A stretch of 61,359 nucleotides of DNA from Burkholderia sp. E7m39 (GTDB lineage: Bacteria > Pseudomonadota > Gammaproteobacteria > Burkholderiales > Burkholderiaceae), in NCBI GenBank assembly GCA_001319865.1, contig BBSL01000033.1, positions 1 to 61,359 of the forward strand, given 5' to 3'. The notes below the pieces were generated by a model. It made no database searches, was not told the origin of the DNA, and worked only from the letters and a program-made list of their open reading frames with translations. The position numbers and the translations under genes were made by a program. Below are positions 47,068 through 56,925 of this stretch, one piece after another; position 1 is the stretch's first letter; every line of letters starts with the position of its first letter.

Positions 47068-48666
47068 ATGCGTTTCAAGTTGCTTGCCGCCGCCGCGGCG
47101 CTGACGGCCGTTATCACCGCGCCTGCGCTCACCGTCGCAAAACCGCTCACCGTGTGCACGGAATCGAGCCCCGACGGCTTCGACGTCGTTCAGTACAACT
47201 CGCTCGTCACGACCAACGCGTCGGCGGATGTGATCTTCAATTCGCTCGTGTCGTACGACGAAGCTGCGAAGAAAGTCGCGCCCTCGCTCGCCGACAAATG
47301 GGACGTAAGCGCCGACGGCCTCACGTACACGTTCCATCTGCGCCCGAACGTGCAGTTCCAGACCACCGACTACTTCAAGCCCTCGCGGCCGCTGAACGCC
47401 GACGACGTCGTCTTCACGTTCAACCGCATGCTCGACGACAACAACCCGTGGCACAAGGTGGCGGGCGCAAGCGGCTTTCCGCATGCGCAGTCGATGGGGC
47501 TCGTGAAGCTGATCAAGTCGGTATCGAAAGTCGACGACAACACGGTGAAGTTCGAACTGAACGAGCCGAACGCCACCTTCGTGTCGATCCTGACGATGGG
47601 TTTCGCGTCGATCTATTCCGCCGAATACGCGGACCAGTTGCTGAAGGCGGGCAAGCAGGCCGATCTGAACGCGAGCCCGATCGGCACAGGGCCGTTCATG
47701 CTGAAGAGCTACACGAAAGATTCGATCATCCGCTATGACGTGAACCCGACTTACTGGGGGCCGAAGCCGAAGATCGACCGGCTGATCTACGCGATCACGC
47801 CCGACGCCGCCGTGCGCGCGCAAAAGGTGAAGGCGGGCGAATGCCAGATCGCGCTGTCGCCGAAGCCGCAGGATATCGCCGACGCGAAGAAAGACAAGTC
47901 GCTCGCCGTCGTGCAGACGCCCGCGTTCATGACGGCGTTCGTCGCGCTGAACACGCAGAAAAAGCCGCTCGATAACCAGAAAGTGCGCGCCGCGCTGAAC
48001 ATGGCGTTCGATCGCACGTCGTATCTGAAGGCCGTGTTCGACAACACGGCGACGCCTGCGAACAATCCGTATCCGCCGAATACATGGAGCTACGACAAGG
48101 CCGTAAAGCCGTGGCCTTACGACACCGAGAAGGCCAAAAAGCTGCTCGCCGATGCGGGTTACCCGAACGGCTTCGAAACGACGATCTGGGTGCGTCCGAA
48201 CGGCAGCGTGCTGAATCCGAACCCCAAGGCGGGCGCCGAAATGCTGCAGGCGGACTTCGCGAAGATCGGCGTGAAGGCCGAGGTGAAGGTGATCGAATGG
48301 GGCGAGCTGATCAAGCAGGCCAAGCAGGGACAGCACGACACGCTGTTCATGGGCTGGGCAGGCGACAACGGCGACCCGGACAACTATCTGTCGCCGCTTT
48401 TCAGCTGCAACGCGGTGAAGTCGGGGATCAACTTTGCGCGGTACTGCGACCCCGAACTCGACAAGCTGATCGCGCAAGGCAAGGAAACCGCAGACCAAAG
48501 CAAGCGCACGAAAGCGTATGAAGCCGCGCAGCAGATCATCCACGACGAGGCGCTGTGGATTCCGCTCGGTTATCCGACGGCGGCCGCCATCACGCGGACG
48601 AACGTGAGCGGCTATCGCGTCAGTCCGTTCGGCCGGCAGAATTTCGGAGCGGTGACAGTGCAGTAA
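47068..48666 (+). CDS. DppA/OppA-type ABC substrate-binding protein
   Basis: A 532-residue family 5 periplasmic binding protein. It has a signal peptide (KLLAAAAALTAVITAPALTVA) and then KPLTVCTESSPDGFDVVQYNSLVTTNASADVIFNSLV. Internal blocks are WDVSADGLTYTFHLRPNVQFQ, NADDVVFTFNRM and ASPIGTGPFMLKSY. It most resembles DppA (dipeptide/haem receptor). No permease genes follow; a terminator closes the gene at 48689-48718, so it is a stand-alone receptor using a transporter encoded elsewhere. Confidence 0.92.
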   Translation: MRFKLLAAAAALTAVITAPALTVAKPLTVCTESSPDGFDVVQYNSLVTTNASADVIFNSLVSYDEAAKKVAPSLADKWDVSADGLTYTFHLRPNVQFQTTDYFKPSRPLNADDVVFTFNRMLDDNNPWHKVAGASGFPHAQSMGLVKLIKSVSKVDDNTVKFELNEPNATFVSILTMGFASIYSAEYADQLLKAGKQADLNASPIGTGPFMLKSYTKDSIIRYDVNPTYWGPKPKIDRLIYAITPDAAVRAQKVKAGECQIALSPKPQDIADAKKDKSLAVVQTPAFMTAFVALNTQKKPLDNQKVRAALNMAFDRTSYLKAVFDNTATPANNPYPPNTWSYDKAVKPWPYDTEKAKKLLADAGYPNGFETTIWVRPNGSVLNPNPKAGAEMLQADFAKIGVKAEVKVIEWGELIKQAKQGQHDTLFMGWAGDNGDPDNYLSPLFSCNAVKSGINFARYCDPELDKLIAQGKETADQSKRTKAYEAAQQIIHDEALWIPLGYPTAAAITRTNVSGYRVSPFGRQNFGAVTVQ

Positions 48667-48688
48667 GCACGTATCGCGACGCGCATGC

Positions 48689-48718
48689 AAAAAAGCCCGG
48701 TTCTTCCGGGCTTTTTTC
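48689..48718. terminator. Bidirectional terminator between binding-protein and MBL genes
   Basis: AAGCCCGG-TTCT-TCCGGGCTT hairpin with an A-run before and TTTTTT after. The two flanking genes converge on it from both strands. Confidence 0.9.
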
Positions 48719-48737
48719 ATCTGGAGCGCGCTTGCCG

Positions 48738-49814
48738 TTACTTCACGTTCTTGAAGCGGATCACGCCATCGTCGCCCGTGAGCCGTTTCAATTCGCCTTG
48801 CAGCCACAGCAGATGCAAATGCGCGAGCGCCTCGCCCATCGCGAACGTCATCTGGTGAATATCGAGCTCGCGCTTGAACATGATCGGCACGATATCGGCG
48901 GCGCTGCACGGCTTCGCAGCGCACGCGTCGCGCACTTCCGCGAGCCGCGCCGCGTGGTGATCGCGCAATTGCCCGATGCGCGTGTGCAAGCCGCGAAACG
49001 GCCTGCCGTGCGACGGCAGCACCAACGTATCGGCGGCCATCGTTTCGTAGCGGCCAAGCGAACCGAGATACAACGCGAGCGGATTGCCTTCCGGCTCGAT
49101 ATCGAACACCGACACGTTCGTCGAAATGCGCGGCAGCACCATGTCGCCGGAAATCAGCACGCCGTCGGCCGCCGAATGCAGCGCGCAATGTTCGGGCGAA
49201 TGGCCGAAGCCCGTCACGACGCGCCACGCGCGCCCGCCGATCGCCACCGCGTCGCCTTCGCGCAGACGCCGGTATTGGCCCGGCACCGACGGCACGAGGG
49301 TCGAGTAGTAGCTCTTGCGATTGCGCAGCTTGTCGAGCGACGCCTCGTCGGTCAGGCCATGCCGCGCGAAATGCCGCGCCGCGCCCTCGCCGCCCGCATT
49401 CGAGCCGTCGCCCGCGGCCATCACGCGGCCCAGCATGTACTCGCCGAGCGTGATCCACAGACGCACGTTCCAGCGCTTCTGGTCGCCGCCTTCGCACAGC
49501 CAGCTCGCGAGACCGAGGTGATCCGGATGGCAGTGCGTGACGATCACGCGCAGCACGGGCAATCCTTCCAGCACGGTGTCGAACAGTTTTTCCCAGTTCG
49601 CCTTGATCTCATCCGACGCGATGCCGCAATCGACGATCGTCCAGCCCTTCTGCCCGTCGATCTCGTCGCGCAGCAGCCACAGATTGATGTGATCGAGCGC
49701 GAACGGCAGCGGCATGCGCAGCCAGTAGACGCCCGGCGCGACTTCCTGCGTCGTGCCGGCGGCGGGCATCGTGTCGGCGAACGGGTAGTCGAGTTGGTGT
49801 TCGAGAGCATTCAT
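48738..49814 (-). CDS. MBL-fold metallo-hydrolase
   Basis: A 358-residue metallo-beta-lactamase-fold protein. The metal site is VTHCHPDHLGLASWLCEG (HXHXDH); later ligands are in GFGHSPEHCALH and SGDMVLPRISTNVSVF. The C-terminal helical domain (AAKPCSAADIVPIMFKRELDIHQMTFAMGEALAHL) is like that of glyoxalase II-type and LACTB2-like proteins. It diverges from the MerR regulator gene across about 200 bases that contain a LiuR-like inverted repeat, so it may belong to that regulator's targets. Substrate unknown. Confidence 0.88.
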   Translation of the reverse strand: MNALEHQLDYPFADTMPAAGTTQEVAPGVYWLRMPLPFALDHINLWLLRDEIDGQKGWTIVDCGIASDEIKANWEKLFDTVLEGLPVLRVIVTHCHPDHLGLASWLCEGGDQKRWNVRLWITLGEYMLGRVMAAGDGSNAGGEGAARHFARHGLTDEASLDKLRNRKSYYSTLVPSVPGQYRRLREGDAVAIGGRAWRVVTGFGHSPEHCALHSAADGVLISGDMVLPRISTNVSVFDIEPEGNPLALYLGSLGRYETMAADTLVLPSHGRPFRGLHTRIGQLRDHHAARLAEVRDACAAKPCSAADIVPIMFKRELDIHQMTFAMGEALAHLHLLWLQGELKRLTGDDGVIRFKNVK

Positions 49815-49913
49815 CGTGGGTTTCCTTCGTCGGCCGCATGCCGCATCGCTGCTTTATCGCTGTGTTGCTGCCGCAAGATCGCGTCGGCGCGGCGTGGTTG
49901 CGCTTTGTTCAGG

Positions 49914-49935
49914 TTGACGATAACGTAAACGTCGA
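49914..49935. promoter_or_regulatory. LiuR-like MerR operator between MBL and MerR genes
   Basis: TTGACGATAACGTAAACGTC (49914-49933) holds inverted GACG/CGTC arms around an ACGT-rich centre. It starts with a TTGACG -35-like hexamer, so the palindrome would lie in the promoter spacer, where MerR regulators bind. It resembles, from memory, the proteobacterial LiuR motif (ACGTAAACGTCA core). Confidence 0.55.
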
Positions 49936-50013
49936 TTCTAGCGTTCAATCCGTTTCCGTGCGCGCTCGCCGGAAAGTCCGACGGAAACCCGGCGACGCAC
50001 CCAACATCCAACG

Positions 50014-50448
50014 ATGAACACCCAATACACGATTACCGAACTGGCGCGCGAATTCGACGTGACGCCGCGAGCGATCCGCTTCTACGAAGACCAGGGTTTA
50101 CTCTCACCGAGCCGCGAAGGATCGGGCGGTCTGCGCCGCGTGTACTCGGGCCGCGACCGCACCCGGCTGCGGCTGACGCTGCGCGGCAAGCGCCTTGGCT
50201 TCACGTTGTCGGAGATTCGCGATCTGCTCGACCTGTACGACTCGCCGACGGATACCGTGCCGCAATTGCAGGCGTTTCTCGCGACGGTGGTCAGGCACCG
50301 CGAAGTGCTGGAGCGTCAGCGGGAAGATCTCAACGCGACGCTCGAGGACCTCGCGCAGTACGAAGCACAGGCGCGCACGCTGCTCGAAAAGGGCGAGCGC
50401 GGCGACGGCTACCGTAAGGAGGCGAACGCCGGCACGACGACACGTTGA
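50014..50448 (+). CDS. MerR-family regulator, LiuR-like
   Basis: A 144-residue regulator. The N-terminal HTH is YTITELAREFDVTPRAIRFYEDQGLLSPSREGSGGLRRVYSGRDRTRLRLTLRGKRLGFTLSEIRDLLDLYD, then a coiled-coil dimerisation helix (LATVVRHREVLERQREDLNATLEDL). The short tail has no metal-binding cysteines. It resembles LiuR, the regulator of leucine/isovalerate and related acyl-CoA catabolism. The gene order MerR-aceK-can-thiolase-SDR-acyl-CoA dehydrogenase fits that role, but the effector is inferred. Confidence 0.85.
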   Translation: MNTQYTITELAREFDVTPRAIRFYEDQGLLSPSREGSGGLRRVYSGRDRTRLRLTLRGKRLGFTLSEIRDLLDLYDSPTDTVPQLQAFLATVVRHREVLERQREDLNATLEDLAQYEAQARTLLEKGERGDGYRKEANAGTTTR

Positions 50449-50660
50449 AAGAAAAATCCTGATCGAAAGATCGGACGACGAACCCGGCATTTGGCGCGAC
50501 GTTGAATGAAGATGCGCCGAACGCCGTGCAACAGGCTTCAACTGACATTGCGCTGGCGCCGCGCCCAAAAGGCTGGAATGCGTCTCGCGAGCGCGCCCGA
50601 CGATACAATCTCGGGAGTCTTCACGACATTGAGCGAACCCTGAGCGAATGCACGGTCGAC

Positions 50661-52490
50661 ATGAATCACTTTCCCAAACTGCTGTCGTCACAGATCGGCT
50701 TCGACGTCGCGGAGACGCTGCTCGCGGGGTTTGACCGGCACTATTGCATCTTCCGCGAAGCCGCGATCCGCGCGAAAGACCTGTTCGAAGCCGGCGACTG
50801 GCACGGCCTGCAGAAGCTCGCGCGCGAGCGCATCACGTCGTATGACGAGCGCGTGCGCGAGTGCATCGAAAAGCTCGAAGACGAATACGACGCGGAGAAC
50901 ATCGGCGACGATGTCTGGCAGCAGATCAAGCTGCACTACATCGGCCTGCTGACGACGCACCGCCAGCCCGAATGCGCGGAGACGTTCTTCAATTCGGTGT
51001 GCTGCCATATCCTGCATCGCTCGTACTTCAACAACGATTTCATCTTCGTGCGGCCCGCGATTTCGACCGAGTACATCGAGAACGACGAGCCGGCCGCGAA
51101 ATCGACGTATCGCGCTTACTATCCGGGCAAGGACGGGCTCGCCGAAACGCTGGAGCGCATCGTCACGAACTTCCAGCTGAATCCGCCGTTCGAGAACCTG
51201 ACGCGCGACGTGGCGTGCGTGATAGAGGCGCTGCGCGATAATTTCGGCACGTTCGTCGAAGCGCCCAATTTCCAGATTCACGTGCTGTCGTCGCTGTTCT
51301 TCCGCAACAAGGCGGCGTATATCGTCGGCCGCATCATCAACGGCGACGCGATGATGCCGTTCGCGCTGCCCATCCACCATATGAAGCCGGGCCTGCTCGC
51401 GCTCGACGCCTTGCTTTGCAAGCGCGATCAGCTGCTGATCATTTTCAGCTTCGCGCATTCGTACTTTCTCGTCGATATGGAAGTGCCGTCCGCGTACGTG
51501 GAATTTCTCGGTACGCTGCTGCAGGGTAAACCGAAGGCGGAAATCTACACGTCGCTGGGTTTGCAGAAGCAGGGCAAGAACCTCTTCTATCGCGATCTGC
51601 TGCGGCATCTGAAGCATTCCAGCGACCGCTTCATCATCGCGCCCGGCATCAAGGGCATGGTGATGATCGTGTTCACGCTGCCGTCGTTCCCGTACGTGTT
51701 CAAGGTCATCAAGGACGCATTTCCGCCGCCGAAAGAGACGACGCGCGAACAGGTGATCGGCAAGTATCAACTGGTGAAGCGCCACGACCGTGTGGGACGC
51801 ATGGCCGACACGCTCGAATATTCGAGCGTCGCGCTGCCGCTGTCGCGACTCGACGACGCGCTCGTGCGCGAACTGCAAACGCAAGCGCCGTCGATGCTCG
51901 AATACGAGGGCGGCAATCTCGTCATCAAGCATTTGTATATCGAACGGCGCATGGTGCCGCTCAACCTCTATCTGCAGAACGGCAGCGCTGCCGACATCGA
52001 CCACGGCATCGAGGAATACGGCAACGCGGTGAAGGAACTGATGCAGGCGAACATCTTCCCCGGCGACATGCTGTACAAGAACTTCGGCGTGACGCGGCAC
52101 GGGCGCGTCGTGTTCTACGACTACGACGAAATCGAGTATCTGACCGACTGCAACGTGCGCGCCGTGCCGCCAGCGCGCAACGAAGAAGACGAGCTGTCGG
52201 GCGAGCCGTGGTACTCCGTCGGTCCGCACGATATTTTTCCGGAGACATACGGCACGTTTTTGCTCGGCGATCCGCGCGTGCGCGAGTCTTTCCTCAAGCA
52301 TCACGCGGATTTCTTCGATCCCGCGCTCTGGCAAAAGCACAAGGATCACCTGCTACGCGGAGAATTACCCGATTTTTATCCGTACGACCGCGGCTTGCGC
52401 TTCAGCGTGCGCTACCCCGAACGGTTCGCGACGGACCAACCCACCAGTCACGCTGCCGAGGCGGACACGGCAGCGGCGCGCGCCGCATGA
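50661..52490 (+). CDS. aceK: Isocitrate dehydrogenase kinase/phosphatase AceK
   Basis: A 609-residue bifunctional enzyme that phosphorylates and dephosphorylates isocitrate dehydrogenase, switching flux between the TCA cycle and the glyoxylate bypass. Seen: the N-terminal regulatory domain ([25 protein letters not shown]) and the kinase-like part with ATP site [26 protein letters not shown]. Catalytic Asp residues lie in [31 protein letters not shown] 50661 (MNHFPKLLS) is the normal start; the frame opens 53 codons earlier without homology. A TACAAT at 50604-50609 may be its -10. Confidence 0.96.
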   Translation: MNHFPKLLSSQIGFDVAETLLAGFDRHYCIFREAAIRAKDLFEAGDWHGLQKLARERITSYDERVRECIEKLEDEYDAENIGDDVWQQIKLHYIGLLTTHRQPECAETFFNSVCCHILHRSYFNNDFIFVRPAISTEYIENDEPAAKSTYRAYYPGKDGLAETLERIVTNFQLNPPFENLTRDVACVIEALRDNFGTFVEAPNFQIHVLSSLFFRNKAAYIVGRIINGDAMMPFALPIHHMKPGLLALDALLCKRDQLLIIFSFAHSYFLVDMEVPSAYVEFLGTLLQGKPKAEIYTSLGLQKQGKNLFYRDLLRHLKHSSDRFIIAPGIKGMVMIVFTLPSFPYVFKVIKDAFPPPKETTREQVIGKYQLVKRHDRVGRMADTLEYSSVALPLSRLDDALVRELQTQAPSMLEYEGGNLVIKHLYIERRMVPLNLYLQNGSAADIDHGIEEYGNAVKELMQANIFPGDMLYKNFGVTRHGRVVFYDYDEIEYLTDCNVRAVPPARNEEDELSGEPWYSVGPHDIFPETYGTFLLGDPRVRESFLKHHADFFDPALWQKHKDHLLRGELPDFYPYDRGLRFSVRYPERFATDQPTSHAAEADTAAARAA

Positions 52491-52554
52491 ACGAGCGCGC
52501 ATCCGCCATTGAACAACACCAACACTGGACAACCAGACCAAGTCGGAACGAATC

Positions 52555-53328
52555 ATGACTACGAACGCATCCTCCGCTCATCCCCTCGCACATCTGTTCG
52601 CGAACAACGACGCGTGGGTCACGCACAAGCTCGAAGAAGATCCCGAGTTCTTCTCGCGCCTCGCGCATCAGCAGGCGCCTGAATATCTGTGGATCGGCTG
52701 CGCGGATTCGCGCGTGCCCGCCAACGAGATCATCGGCCTCCCGCCGGGCGAAGTGTTCGTTCACCGCAACATCGCGAACGTCGTCGTGCACTCGGATCTG
52801 AACTGCCTGTCCGTCGTGCAGTTCGCCGTCGATCTGCTGAAGATCAAGCACATCATGGTGGTCGGCCACTACGGCTGCTCGGGCGTCGGCGCGGCGCTGC
52901 ACGGCCGGCGCGTCGGTCTCGCCGACAACTGGCTGCATCACGTGCAGGACGTGCGCTCGAAGCACGCCGCGCTGCTCGAAGAATGGCCGATGGGCGAAGC
53001 GCGCCATCGCCGGCTGGTCGAGCTGAACACGATCGAGCAGGTCGTCAACGTGTGCCGCACGACGATCATCAACGATGCGTGGGCGCGCGGCCAGGACCTC
53101 ACCATTCACGGCTGGGTCTACGGCGTGCATGACGGCCGCGTGCGCGATCTCGGCATGACGGTGAAAGACCCCGCGAAGCTGGAAGAGACTTACACGAATT
53201 GCGTCGCGGCCGTGTCCGCGAGCCGCGCGCATTCGACCGATCTCGACATGGTCGCCGCCGATGCCGCGAAGCTCGACGGCGTGGCCGCTGCCGTTCACGG
53301 TGTTATCAAGGAGCTGAAACATGAGTGA
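52555..53328 (+). CDS. can: Beta-class carbonic anhydrase
   Basis: A 257-residue enzyme interconverting CO2 and bicarbonate. Zinc ligands are in CADSRVP (Cys, with the Asp-Arg dyad) and HYGCSGV (His and Cys). HRNIANVV and the AEIWP-like helix after it also match the E. coli Can type. It provides bicarbonate for biotin-dependent carboxylases. It overlaps the thiolase start by eight bases, so the two genes are translationally coupled. Confidence 0.95.
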   Translation: MTTNASSAHPLAHLFANNDAWVTHKLEEDPEFFSRLAHQQAPEYLWIGCADSRVPANEIIGLPPGEVFVHRNIANVVVHSDLNCLSVVQFAVDLLKIKHIMVVGHYGCSGVGAALHGRRVGLADNWLHHVQDVRSKHAALLEEWPMGEARHRRLVELNTIEQVVNVCRTTIINDAWARGQDLTIHGWVYGVHDGRVRDLGMTVKDPAKLEETYTNCVAAVSASRAHSTDLDMVAADAAKLDGVAAAVHGVIKELKHE

Positions 53329-54514
53329 GACAAACAAAGATCCCATCGTCATCGTTTCCGTCGCGCGTACGCCGATGGCGGCGTTTCAAGGCGATTTCGC
53401 GTCGCTGACGGCGCCGCAACTCGGCGCAATCGCGATTAAGGCGGCTGTCGAGCGCGCGGGGCTCAAGCCCGAGCAGATCGACGAAGCCGTGATGGGCTGC
53501 GTGCTGCCCGCGGGCCAGGGCCAGGCGCCTGCGCGCCAGGCGGCGCTCGGCGCGGGGCTGCCGCTGTCGGTCGGCTCGACCACCGTCAACAAGATGTGCG
53601 GCTCCGGCATGCGCGCCGCGATGTTCGCGCACGACATGCTGACGGCCGGTTCCGTCGACGTGATCGTCGCGGGCGGCATGGAGAGCATGACGAACGCGCC
53701 GTATCTGCTGCCGAAGGCGCGTGGCGGCATGCGCATGGGCCACGGCCAGGTGCTCGATCACATGTTCCTCGACGGCCTCGAAGACGCGTACGACAAAGGC
53801 CGTCTGATGGGCACGTTCGCGGAAGAATGCGCGGGCTCGTTCGACTTCACGCGCGACGCGCAGGACAAGTTCGCGATCGAATCGCTGACGCGCGCAAAGC
53901 GCGCCAACGAAGACGGTTCGTTCGCGTGGGAAATCGCGCCCGTCACGCTCGAAGGCAAGAAAGGCAGCGTGACCGTCGAGCGCGATGAGCAGCCGTTCAA
54001 GGCGAATCTCGACAAAATCCCGACGCTCAAGCCCGCGTTCAGCAAGACGGGCACGGTGACGGCGGCGAACTCGTCGTCGATTAGCGATGGCGCGGCGGCA
54101 CTCGTGATGATGCGCGAATCGACGGCGAAAAAGCTCGGCGTGACGCCGCTCGCGCGCGTCGTCGGCCATTCCACGTTCGCACAGGAACCGGCGAAGTTCA
54201 CCACGGCGCCCGTCGGCGCGATCCGCAAACTGTTCGACAAGAACGGCTGGAAAGCGGAAGACGTCGATCTATACGAGATCAACGAGGCGTTCGCCGTCGT
54301 CACGATGGCCGCGATGAAAGAGCACAACCTGCCGCACGACAAGGTGAACGTGAACGGCGGCGCGTGCGCGCTCGGCCACCCGATCGGCGCATCGGGCGCG
54401 CGCATTCTCGTCACGCTGATCGGCGCGCTGAAGAAGCGCGGCGGCAAGCGCGGCGTCGCGAGCCTGTGCATCGGCGGCGGCGAGGCGACGGCGATGGGCG
54501 TCGAACTGATCTAA
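53321..54514 (+). CDS. Acetyl-CoA C-acetyltransferase (thiolase)
   Basis: A 397-residue degradative/biosynthetic thiolase. The acyl-accepting Cys is in NKMCGSGMRAAMF; the His in GGACALGHPIGASGARI and the second Cys in SLCIGGGEATAM complete the triad. AAGGAG lies six bases before the ATG, inside the end of can. It cleaves or forms acetoacetyl-CoA or longer 3-ketoacyl-CoA, as in ketogenic amino acid breakdown. The neighbouring SDR and acyl-CoA dehydrogenase suggest one catabolic set. Confidence 0.93.
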   Translation: MSETNKDPIVIVSVARTPMAAFQGDFASLTAPQLGAIAIKAAVERAGLKPEQIDEAVMGCVLPAGQGQAPARQAALGAGLPLSVGSTTVNKMCGSGMRAAMFAHDMLTAGSVDVIVAGGMESMTNAPYLLPKARGGMRMGHGQVLDHMFLDGLEDAYDKGRLMGTFAEECAGSFDFTRDAQDKFAIESLTRAKRANEDGSFAWEIAPVTLEGKKGSVTVERDEQPFKANLDKIPTLKPAFSKTGTVTAANSSSISDGAAALVMMRESTAKKLGVTPLARVVGHSTFAQEPAKFTTAPVGAIRKLFDKNGWKAEDVDLYEINEAFAVVTMAAMKEHNLPHDKVNVNGGACALGHPIGASGARILVTLIGALKKRGGKRGVASLCIGGGEATAMGVELI

Positions 54515-54554
54515 CGAGGCGCGCGCGGCCCACCCGCGCGCAAAAGGACATGCG

Positions 54555-55232
54555 ATGAAGACTGTGTTGATCGTAGGCGCGTCGCGCGGCATCGGCCGCG
54601 AGTTCGTCCGGCAATACGCGCACGACGGCTGGCGCGTGCTCGCCACGGCGCGCGACGCGCAATCGCTCGGCGAGCTCGTCGCGCTCGGCGCCGAGGCCTT
54701 TTCGCTCGATATCACCGCGCCTGAAGACATCGCCGCGCTCGGCTGGAAGCTCGACGGCGAGCGGCTCGACGCCGCCGTGATCGTGTCGGGTGTGTACGGC
54801 CCGCGCACGGAAGGCATCGAGACGATCACCGCCGAAGACTTCGACGCCGTGATGTCGACCAACGTGCGCGGTCCGATGCAGCTGATTCCCGTTCTGCTGC
54901 CGCTCGTCGAGGACGCGAACGGCGTGCTCGCCGTGCTGTCGAGCCGCATGGGCAGCATCAGCGAAGCGAGCGGCACGACGGGCTGGCTGTATCGCGCGAG
55001 CAAGGCCGCGTTGAACGACGTGCTGAAAGTGACGTCGCTGCAGACGCGCCGCGCCACCTGCGTGTCGCTGCATCCCGGCTGGGTGCGCACCGATATGGGC
55101 GGCGCGCAGGCGGCCGTCGATCCCGAGCACAGCGTGCGCGGCATGCGCGAGGTGCTTGCGCAGGCGGCCAGTTCGCCGGACCTGTTTCACGGCCGCTTTT
55201 TCCAGTACGACGGCACGGCGCTCGACTGGTAA
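54555..55232 (+). CDS. Short-chain dehydrogenase, CsgA-like
   Basis: A 225-residue SDR: VLIVGASRGIGREFVRQYAHDGW (cofactor), ALSSRMGSI-type VLSSRMGSISEASGTTGWLYRASKAALN (Ser, Tyr, Lys) and VSLHPGWVRTDMGG. The short, C-factor-like form usually acts on unknown carbonyls. AAAAGGA lies six bases before the ATG. It sits between the thiolase and the acyl-CoA dehydrogenase and is probably co-transcribed. Confidence 0.88.
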   Translation: MKTVLIVGASRGIGREFVRQYAHDGWRVLATARDAQSLGELVALGAEAFSLDITAPEDIAALGWKLDGERLDAAVIVSGVYGPRTEGIETITAEDFDAVMSTNVRGPMQLIPVLLPLVEDANGVLAVLSSRMGSISEASGTTGWLYRASKAALNDVLKVTSLQTRRATCVSLHPGWVRTDMGGAQAAVDPEHSVRGMREVLAQAASSPDLFHGRFFQYDGTALDW

Positions 55233-55315
55233 TTCGTCGGCCGGTTCGACTATCGATTCGACTGCCGTTCTGACCGATGAGCGCATCGAACGAGACATAA
55301 CGAGGAGACACCCGC

Positions 55316-56446
55316 ATGTTGCTCGATCAGGATCACCTGATGATCCGCGACGCCGTCCGCACTTTCGTGCGTGACGCGGTGACGCCGAACGCCGCGCAGT
55401 GGGACCGCGAGCGCACCTTTCCCGCCGACGTCCACCGGCAGCTCGCCGAACTCGGCGCGTACGGCGTGCTCGTGCCCGACGAATACGGCGGCGCGGGCCT
55501 CGATGCGCTGGCGCTGGCGGTGATACTCGAAGAAATCGCGGCGGGCGACGGCGGCACGTCCACGGCGATCTCCGTCAACAATTGCCCTGTCTGCAGCATT
55601 CTTCTGACCTATGGCAACGACCAGCAAAAGCGCGACTGGCTGACGCCGCTCGCGCGCGGCGAGATGCTCGGCGCGTTTTGTCTGACGGAACCGCAGGCGG
55701 GTTCGGACGCGTCGGCCCTGCGCACGACGGCCACGCGCGACGGCGATTCCTACGTGCTCAACGGCGTCAAGCAGTTCATCACCAGCGGCAAGAACGGCAA
55801 CGTCGCGATCGTGATGGCCGTCACCGACAAAAGCGCGGGCAAGCGCGGCATCAGCGCGTTCATCGTTCCGACGGATACGCCGGGCTACGTCGTCGCACGC
55901 GTCGAGGACAAGCTCGGCCAGCATTCGTCGGATACCGCGCAGATCGTGTTCGAGAACTGCCGCGTGAGCGCCGCGAACCGGATCGGCGCCGAAGGCGAAG
56001 GGTACCGTATCGCGCTGTCGGGACTGGAAGGCGGCCGCATCGGCATTGCCGCGCAGAGCGTCGGCATGGCGCGCGCGGCGCTCGACGCGGCGCTCGCATA
56101 CGCAAAAGAACGCGAAAGCTTCGGCCAGCCGCTGTTCGCGCATCAGGCCGTGCAATTCCGGCTCGCCGATATGGCGACACAACTCGAAGCCGCGCGCCAG
56201 CTGATCTGGCACGCAGCGGCGCTGAAGGACGCGGGCCAGCCCTGTCTGACGGAAGCGGCCATGGCGAAGCTGTTTGCTTCGGAAGCAGCCGAACGCATCT
56301 GCTCGGCCGCGCTGCAGATTCACGGCGGCTACGGCTATCTGAGCGATTTCCCCGTCGAGCGGATCTACCGCGACGTGCGGGTGTGCCAGATTTACGAAGG
56401 CACCAGCGACATCCAAAAGATTCTGATCGCGCGCGGACTTGGCTAA
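55316..56446 (+). CDS. Acyl-CoA dehydrogenase
   Basis: A 376-residue flavoprotein. Seen are the N-terminal helices ([28 protein letters not shown]), FAD-binding beta domain ([34 protein letters not shown]) and C-terminal helices. The catalytic base Glu is in [19 protein letters not shown], the position of short/medium-chain and isobutyryl/butyryl enzymes rather than the isovaleryl type. AGGAG precedes the ATG. It passes electrons to ETF. It probably works in fatty or branched-chain acyl-CoA breakdown with the upstream genes. Confidence 0.92.
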   Translation: MLLDQDHLMIRDAVRTFVRDAVTPNAAQWDRERTFPADVHRQLAELGAYGVLVPDEYGGAGLDALALAVILEEIAAGDGGTSTAISVNNCPVCSILLTYGNDQQKRDWLTPLARGEMLGAFCLTEPQAGSDASALRTTATRDGDSYVLNGVKQFITSGKNGNVAIVMAVTDKSAGKRGISAFIVPTDTPGYVVARVEDKLGQHSSDTAQIVFENCRVSAANRIGAEGEGYRIALSGLEGGRIGIAAQSVGMARAALDAALAYAKERESFGQPLFAHQAVQFRLADMATQLEAARQLIWHAAALKDAGQPCLTEAAMAKLFASEAAERICSAALQIHGGYGYLSDFPVERIYRDVRVCQIYEGTSDIQKILIARGLG

Positions 56447-56463
56447 ACCTTCTGACGATCTCA

Positions 56464-56925
56464 ATGACTGCTTCATCAGCGAAACCAGGCCCGAAACCAC
56501 GTCCCGCTGACTGCCCGTGCGGCGGCGCGGCGCCGAACGGCCGCGCCCCGGACAAACCGCCGCGTTTCATGGAGTGCTGCGGCCGCTATATCGACGGCGG
56601 CGCCGCCGCGCCGACCGCGCTCGAACTGATGCGCTCGCGCTACAGCGCCTATGTGCTCGGCGAATCCCAATATTTGCGCAACACTTGGGCGCCGCAAACC
56701 TGCCCCGCTGATCTCGACATCGATCCCGCCGCGCCCGACGCGCCGCGTTGGCTAGGTCTGCAAATCAAACGCTTCGCGCCGCTCGACACTACGCATGCCG
56801 AAGTGGAATTCGTCGCCCGCTACAAAGTCGGAGGACGCGCGCATCGGCTGCACGAATCCAGCCGCTTCGTCAGAGGCGACGACGGTCGCTGGCGCTATGT
56901 CGACGGCGACGTGAGCGATCGCTGA
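56464..56925 (+). CDS. YchJ-family (UPF0225) protein
   Basis: A 153-residue protein with a metal-binding N-terminal Cys cluster (DCPCGG, then MECCGRYIDGG), followed by ALELMRSRYSAYVLGESQYLRNTW. The C-terminal NTF2-like domain has LGLQIKRFAPLDTTHAEVEFVARYKVGGRAHRLHESSRFVR. The Cys pattern is the SEC-C-like zinc motif of YchJ. The function is unknown. It starts 17 bases after the acyl-CoA dehydrogenase stop. Confidence 0.9.
   Translation: MTASSAKPGPKPRPADCPCGGAAPNGRAPDKPPRFMECCGRYIDGGAAAPTALELMRSRYSAYVLGESQYLRNTWAPQTCPADLDIDPAAPDAPRWLGLQIKRFAPLDTTHAEVEFVARYKVGGRAHRLHESSRFVRGDDGRWRYVDGDVSDR

Noticed and set aside
46969..49497. 842-codon minus-strand ORF over the binding-protein and MBL genes
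   Set aside because: It is antisense to the DppA-like gene and out of frame with the MBL gene, crosses the terminator at 48689-48718, and has no motifs.
50688..52349. 553-codon minus-strand ORF across aceK
   Set aside because: It is a shadow of an intact AceK gene.
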